Program-made: the position numbers and the translations under genes
The notes under the pieces: generated by a model
What the model was told of the DNA's origin: nothing
The model's input: only the letters and a program-made list of their open reading frames with translations
The model's database searches: none
Source of the DNA: Kocuria flava
GTDB lineage: Bacteria; Actinomycetota; Actinomycetes; Actinomycetales; Micrococcaceae
NCBI RefSeq assembly: GCF_001482365.1
Contig: NZ_CP013254.1
Span: 186,001-250,000, forward strand
Length of the DNA stretch: 64,000 nucleotides
Direction: 5' to 3'
Shown: positions 60,530-64,000 of the stretch, one piece after another
Layout of the letters: each line of letters begins with the position of its first letter
Position numbering within the stretch: the stretch's first letter is position 1

Positions 60530-62008
60530 TCACCACATGCCCAGCAGTTTCATCCATGCCCCGCCGATCACCGTCCAGATCACAATGTTGACCACGCTGA
60601 TCATGAAACCGACCCGGAACCACTCCGTGGTGGTCACGTACCCGGAACCGTAGACCACCCCGGCCGGGCCCGAGGAGTAGTGGGCCAACCCGCCGAAGAG
60701 GTTGCCGATGAACCCGAACACCAGAGCCGCGAACAACGGCGGGGCCCCAGCCCCGATAGCAGCACCGAGGAACACCGCATACATCGCCACGATCTGGGCG
60801 GTGTTGGAAGCGAACAAGTAGTGGATGTAGAAGTACACCAAGGCCAGGATGCCGAAGGCCAGCAACCAGGACAGGCTCCCCACGGCACCGGCCACGCTAG
60901 AACCGATCCAGTCGATGACCCCCAGGTTGTTCAGGTGCGTGGCCATGCCGACCAGCACGCCGAAGAAGATCAGCGTGGACCACGCACCTCCGTTGGCCGC
61001 CAGGTTCTTCCACGTGAGCACCCCGGTGACCAGCAGAGTCGCGACCCCCACGAAGGCCACCGCCGTGGCGTTGAGACCCAACACGGAACCCAGGCACCAC
61101 ATCACCAACAACCCGACGAAGGTAGCCGCCATGATCGTCTCCTGCCGGCTCATCCGCCCCGCCTCATGCAGCTCCGCCCGCGCTTGCCCAGGTGCTTCAG
61201 GAGTCTTCTTCAGCGTGGGGGGATAGATCTTGGACATCACCCAGGGCACCGCCAGCAACGACACCACCCCGGGCACGACCGCGGCCAGAGCCCAAGAGCC
61301 CCACGTGATCTCCACACCGGCATCGGCGGCGAACTGGACCGCCAACGGGTTGCCGGCCATGGCCGTGACGAACATGGCTGAGGTCACCGTGTTGACCTGT
61401 ACCGAGGTCATCGCCAGGTAAGCACCCAACCGGCGCCGGGATTCCGTCGACTTCGTCGTCGACCCCTGGACCTGGGACAGGGAAGAGATGATCGGGAACA
61501 CGACCCCACCGGCTCGTGCCGTGTTCGACGGCGTGGCCGGGGCCAGCAACAGATCCGTCACTGCCATCCCATAGCTCAGCCCCAGGCTGGACCGCCCCAG
61601 CTTGGTGACGAACCACAGGGCGATCCGCCGACCCAGGCCCGTCAACAGAAAGCCGTCCGCGATGAAGAACGCGGCCACGATCAACCACACCGCACTGTTG
61701 GCGAACCCCGTCAGGGCTTCCTCGCCCGGATCCATGGTCCCGGTGATCATCGCCGCCGCCAAGCCGACCAATGCCACGGGCGCGGTCGGCAACGGCTGCA
61801 AGATCAACGCCAGAACCGTGCCCAGAAAGATCCCCGCCATGTGCATTCCCCGAGGATCAACCCCCTCCGGGGCCGGCACCACCCACACGGCCAAGGTCAC
61901 CACCAGGATCAACCCGATTTTCACCACCGTGCCAACAGGACGTCGTTTCTCAGGCGTCGTGGGAGCAGGAGCAGAAGAACCAACGGAAGCAGTATCCAAC
62001 GGGGTCAT
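60530..62008 (-). CDS. DASS/SLC13 family dicarboxylate:Na+ symporter
   Basis: 492 residues, about twelve helices. The two SNT substrate/Na+ motifs of the divalent anion:Na+ symporter family are clear: TPSNTARAG in the first half and FASNTAQIVAMY in the second. Substrates are C4/C5 dicarboxylates such as succinate, malate or 2-oxoglutarate. Being tail-to-tail with sdhCAB fits succinate use. AAGGGG directly abuts ATG 62008 with no spacer, so the start may be slightly further in. It is complete. Confidence 0.88.
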   Translation of the reverse strand: MTPLDTASVGSSAPAPTTPEKRRPVGTVVKIGLILVVTLAVWVVPAPEGVDPRGMHMAGIFLGTVLALILQPLPTAPVALVGLAAAMITGTMDPGEEALTGFANSAVWLIVAAFFIADGFLLTGLGRRIALWFVTKLGRSSLGLSYGMAVTDLLLAPATPSNTARAGGVVFPIISSLSQVQGSTTKSTESRRRLGAYLAMTSVQVNTVTSAMFVTAMAGNPLAVQFAADAGVEITWGSWALAAVVPGVVSLLAVPWVMSKIYPPTLKKTPEAPGQARAELHEAGRMSRQETIMAATFVGLLVMWCLGSVLGLNATAVAFVGVATLLVTGVLTWKNLAANGGAWSTLIFFGVLVGMATHLNNLGVIDWIGSSVAGAVGSLSWLLAFGILALVYFYIHYLFASNTAQIVAMYAVFLGAAIGAGAPPLFAALVFGFIGNLFGGLAHYSSGPAGVVYGSGYVTTTEWFRVGFMISVVNIVIWTVIGGAWMKLLGMW

Positions 62009-62142
62009 CCCCTTACGGGTCGAGCCGGGCAGGCATCGGTGTATCCGCTCTCCGACTCTACTCGCGAGCCCCCTCCCCCAGCTGCGCAGTGTCTCACAAC
62101 ACAGATATCTCGCATCCCTCGAGGATGCAAGACGGGGTCAGT

Positions 62143-62376
62143 TCAGAGCCCCGTGGCGTCCTGGCCGCGGACTATGTCCAAGCTGGCTTCCCGTGCCCAG
62201 GCGTTCCACTGCTCGGCCGCGCGGACCGCGTCCTCCCGGCGCCAGTAGAAACCATCCAGGGACAGGACGACTTCCCACCCGCCGGTGCCCTCGGCGTTCG
62301 GCTGGGTCTGGACCGCCCGCAACGTATGCGGGATCGATCCCCTGGCAAGGAAATTGGCGGCAGCGTCGGAGCTCAT
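62143..62376 (-). CDS. Small hypothetical protein
   Basis: 77 residues from ATG 62376, with GGTGGAA upstream. The sequence SDAAANFLARGSIPHTLRAV, then GGWEVVLSLDGFYWRREDAV and AEQWNAWAREA suggests a small alpha/beta protein with a C-terminal helix. No family is recognised. Longer in-frame extensions upstream are rejected as noise. Confidence 0.6.
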   Translation of the reverse strand: MSSDAAANFLARGSIPHTLRAVQTQPNAEGTGGWEVVLSLDGFYWRREDAVRAAEQWNAWAREASLDIVRGQDATGL

Positions 62377-62689
62377 GATTCCACCGTAGGGCAGGTCACC
62401 AGACGCACGAGGATCGGGACGACCATGACCTCTGTGCTGGTCCGCTACCGTGTGCCGGCAGGTTGAACGCTCCCAACCGTCAGTGACAGTCGAGTCTTGC
62501 AACTTAAACGGCTTGTAACCCTTGGCATGCGGAGCGGCCTGACGTCACATTGCTCAGCTTGCTTCTAGAATTATCAACCCTGCGCCTACCCTGGTAAATC
62601 ACCACGGGGCCCCGGTCTGCCGGCACTGCCCTGCCCTGCCCCAAGTCGGCGCCGCGAGACCATCCCTCACCTGCGAACAGGAACAACAC
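62377..62689. other. 313-bp divergent gap
   Basis: Control region between two divergent small genes. It contains an AT-rich patch near 62540-62605 but no clear gene or repeat. Confidence 0.4.
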
Positions 62690-63112
62690 ATGACGACCTC
62701 TGCACCTGGAGCCCTGGCCGTCGAGTTGCACCCGGCCTCTCCCACCCAGTGGGCCGCCATCTACTACCCCATGGTGGTCACCCCCGTGGGCCGTTGGGCC
62801 GAGGTGACCTGGGAGCTGCACCAGCACCTGATGACCACCACGTCCGCCCCACGGGAGCCGGCACGGTGGCTGGAGGCGTGCAGCTCCGATCCCGATCACC
62901 CCTGCTACGCCGGGCACCAGGAGTGGGCCACCGAACTGGCCGCCGGCTATGCAGCCGCACGGGCCGTCCACGACACCGAGGTCACCGAGGAACCCCTCTC
63001 GGACCAGGAGACGCAGTTGCTGCGCGAGGACACGCTCGTCGTCCCGGCCGGACAGCTCTCGGAGTGGGTGCTCGACGACCTCAAGGACGAGACCTCGAGC
63101 ATCGGCGGCTGA
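62690..63112 (+). CDS. Hypothetical protein
   Basis: 140 residues, with AGGAA before ATG 62690. Soluble and acidic, with likely helices (TPVGRWAEVTWELHQHLMTT, GHQEWATELAAGYAAARAVH and DQETQLLREDTLVVPAGQLS). Codon third positions are strongly G/C, as in neighbours. No family is recognised. Confidence 0.65.
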   Translation: MTTSAPGALAVELHPASPTQWAAIYYPMVVTPVGRWAEVTWELHQHLMTTTSAPREPARWLEACSSDPDHPCYAGHQEWATELAAGYAAARAVHDTEVTEEPLSDQETQLLREDTLVVPAGQLSEWVLDDLKDETSSIGG

Positions 63113-64000
63113 CCCCGCGCACGGGCCACCCCTTCCCGCCGCGCCCGACCACCCCGACCCCTTCTATTCACAAGCGCACATTGTTGTTTCAGGTTGTGAA
63201 CGCGAACACAGCCCCGACATTGCCGCACGCGACGGGAGCGAGCATCCTGGCTTACCAGGGGGACAGGCGATCTGCATCAGACCATCCTCCAGCTTCGGCC
63301 GTGTTGACCGGGCGCACCGTGGTTCCGGGGGGATCCATGGTGCGAGCCAGATCATGGTCCGCGACGAAGCAGCACGGGGCGGGATGGCCGGGGGGCCACC
63401 CCGCCCCTGCCACATCTATCCACCATCTCGCAGCGACGGCAGGCGCATCCGCCCCCAGAAGACGTCGCTCAGCCCAGCCCCCGACTGACGAGCCATCCCC
63501 TCGGTCGGGCGGCGCCCTTGTGAGCGACGTTGATCCCAGGGCAACCATCGTCATCGACGCCACCCCCTGGACTCACTCGGTCATACGCGTCCACCACGGC
63601 ACGAAACCTCTCGTCAGCGGCCCCTACGGTGTTTCACACTGGTGCTGTGGCGGAAAGGCATCTCCCACACAGAAAGCCGGACACCATCCCATGTCCGGCT
63701 TTCTGCTTTCCCAGCACAGCGAGGGATTCTCCGCCCAGGAGCAGGACCCGGCCCTGCCCTTGACCCATCAGCTCTCCCACCCGGTGGTCCTGCGTAGCAC
63801 CGCCACCGCAGCACCGGCAGCCCAACGCGCTGCTCACCCATGGTCCGAGGCGGTCGAGCAACCAATGCAGAAGCTCAAGACGTACGTCGAGAACACCGAC
63901 GTCGGTTCGGAGGGGATCATCGGCCACTAACGCCCATGACCGTAGGCAGAGCCCAGCCAGCTGGGGATACCCATCCGGCTGAGCCCTGACAGTCAGGGGT
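63113..64000. other. Terminal 0.9 kb without a firm gene
   Basis: One frame from ATG 63691 to 63930 (MSGFLLSQHSEGFSAQ to MQKLKTYVENTDVGSEGIIG) has acceptable codon use, but its start is buried in a hairpin and it has no ribosome site. The rest shows no coding signal. Confidence 0.35.
63670..63705. terminator. Terminator-like hairpin
   Basis: A perfect 14-bp stem (63670-63683 with 63692-63705) and an 8-nt loop, followed by CTTTCCC on the plus strand. It is 557 bp after the nearest plus-strand gene, which suggests a gene or RNA between them that I could not recognise. Confidence 0.6.

Noticed and set aside
63640..63710. Possible tRNA gene near GGTGCTGTGGCGGAAAGGC
   Set aside because: No acceptor stem, T-loop GGTTCGAATCC-like box or anticodon arm can be placed. 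The strong feature here is a simple terminator-like hairpin.
1..64000. CRISPR arrays or phage genes
   Set aside because: No regularly spaced repeat series and no structural phage proteins were seen.

Overview
The window is very GC-rich, with G/C at almost every third codon position, GTG starts, FCD-type GntR, IclR, Lsr2, ANTAR and DUF4193 proteins and short lipoproteins. This points to an actinobacterium, most likely of the Micrococcaceae (Kocuria, Citricoccus or Arthrobacter-like). No rRNA, tRNA or CRISPR array was found. From about 24 kb onward GC3 falls somewhat, and insertion sequences, resolvases and broken genes appear, so the right-hand part looks like accessory DNA.

1-9.3 kb: the 3' end of a MetE-like zinc methyltransferase; an MHS-type transporter with a clear promoter and palindromic operator; an Lrp/AsnC regulator facing a Cys-containing upstream ORF that is translationally coupled to a PLP aminotransferase and a ThDP enzyme; a GAF-ANTAR protein; small unknown genes; a CGNR regulator; and a DUF1622 membrane protein.

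9.3-20.6 kb: an aromatic catabolism locus. A minus-strand operon encodes the homoprotocatechuate (3,4-dihydroxyphenylacetate) meta-cleavage pathway: hpaG fused to an RraA-like domain, a GntR regulator, hpaE, hpaD, hpaH and hpaI. Beside it are a flavoprotein ring hydroxylase, a second MHS transporter and a divergent IclR regulator with two tandem palindromic operators.

21-25.9 kb: a P19-like lipoprotein, a YdeI-like protein, an excalibur protein, a broken alpha/beta hydrolase, and a two-gene inositol/sugar unit (TIM-barrel isomerase and Gfo/Idh/MocA dehydrogenase).

25.9-36.2 kb: a nitrogen block bracketed by a 15-bp direct repeat. It holds an ISL3-family IS with an exact 8-bp target duplication, ureABCEFGD, a NikMN/CbiMN-like nickel permease without ATPase partners, and an NCS1 permease.

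36.2-44 kb: trpS behind a Trp-rich leader peptide with an attenuator, a GNAT acetyltransferase, a tautomerase, a 5'-truncated GAF-ANTAR gene, DUF4193, a CNNM/CBS transporter, and terC behind a yybP-ykoY (manganese) riboswitch.

44-52.2 kb: mobile and decaying DNA. A resolvase has lost one base, a resolvase-TniA-TniB transposition module is intact, a second ISL3-family IS splits a small gene, and an lsr2 gene is frameshifted.

52.7-62 kb: carbon and respiratory genes: L-lactate dehydrogenase, lactate permease, a universal stress protein, sdhCAB and a DASS-type dicarboxylate transporter. The last 2 kb hold two small unknown genes and a terminator-like hairpin.
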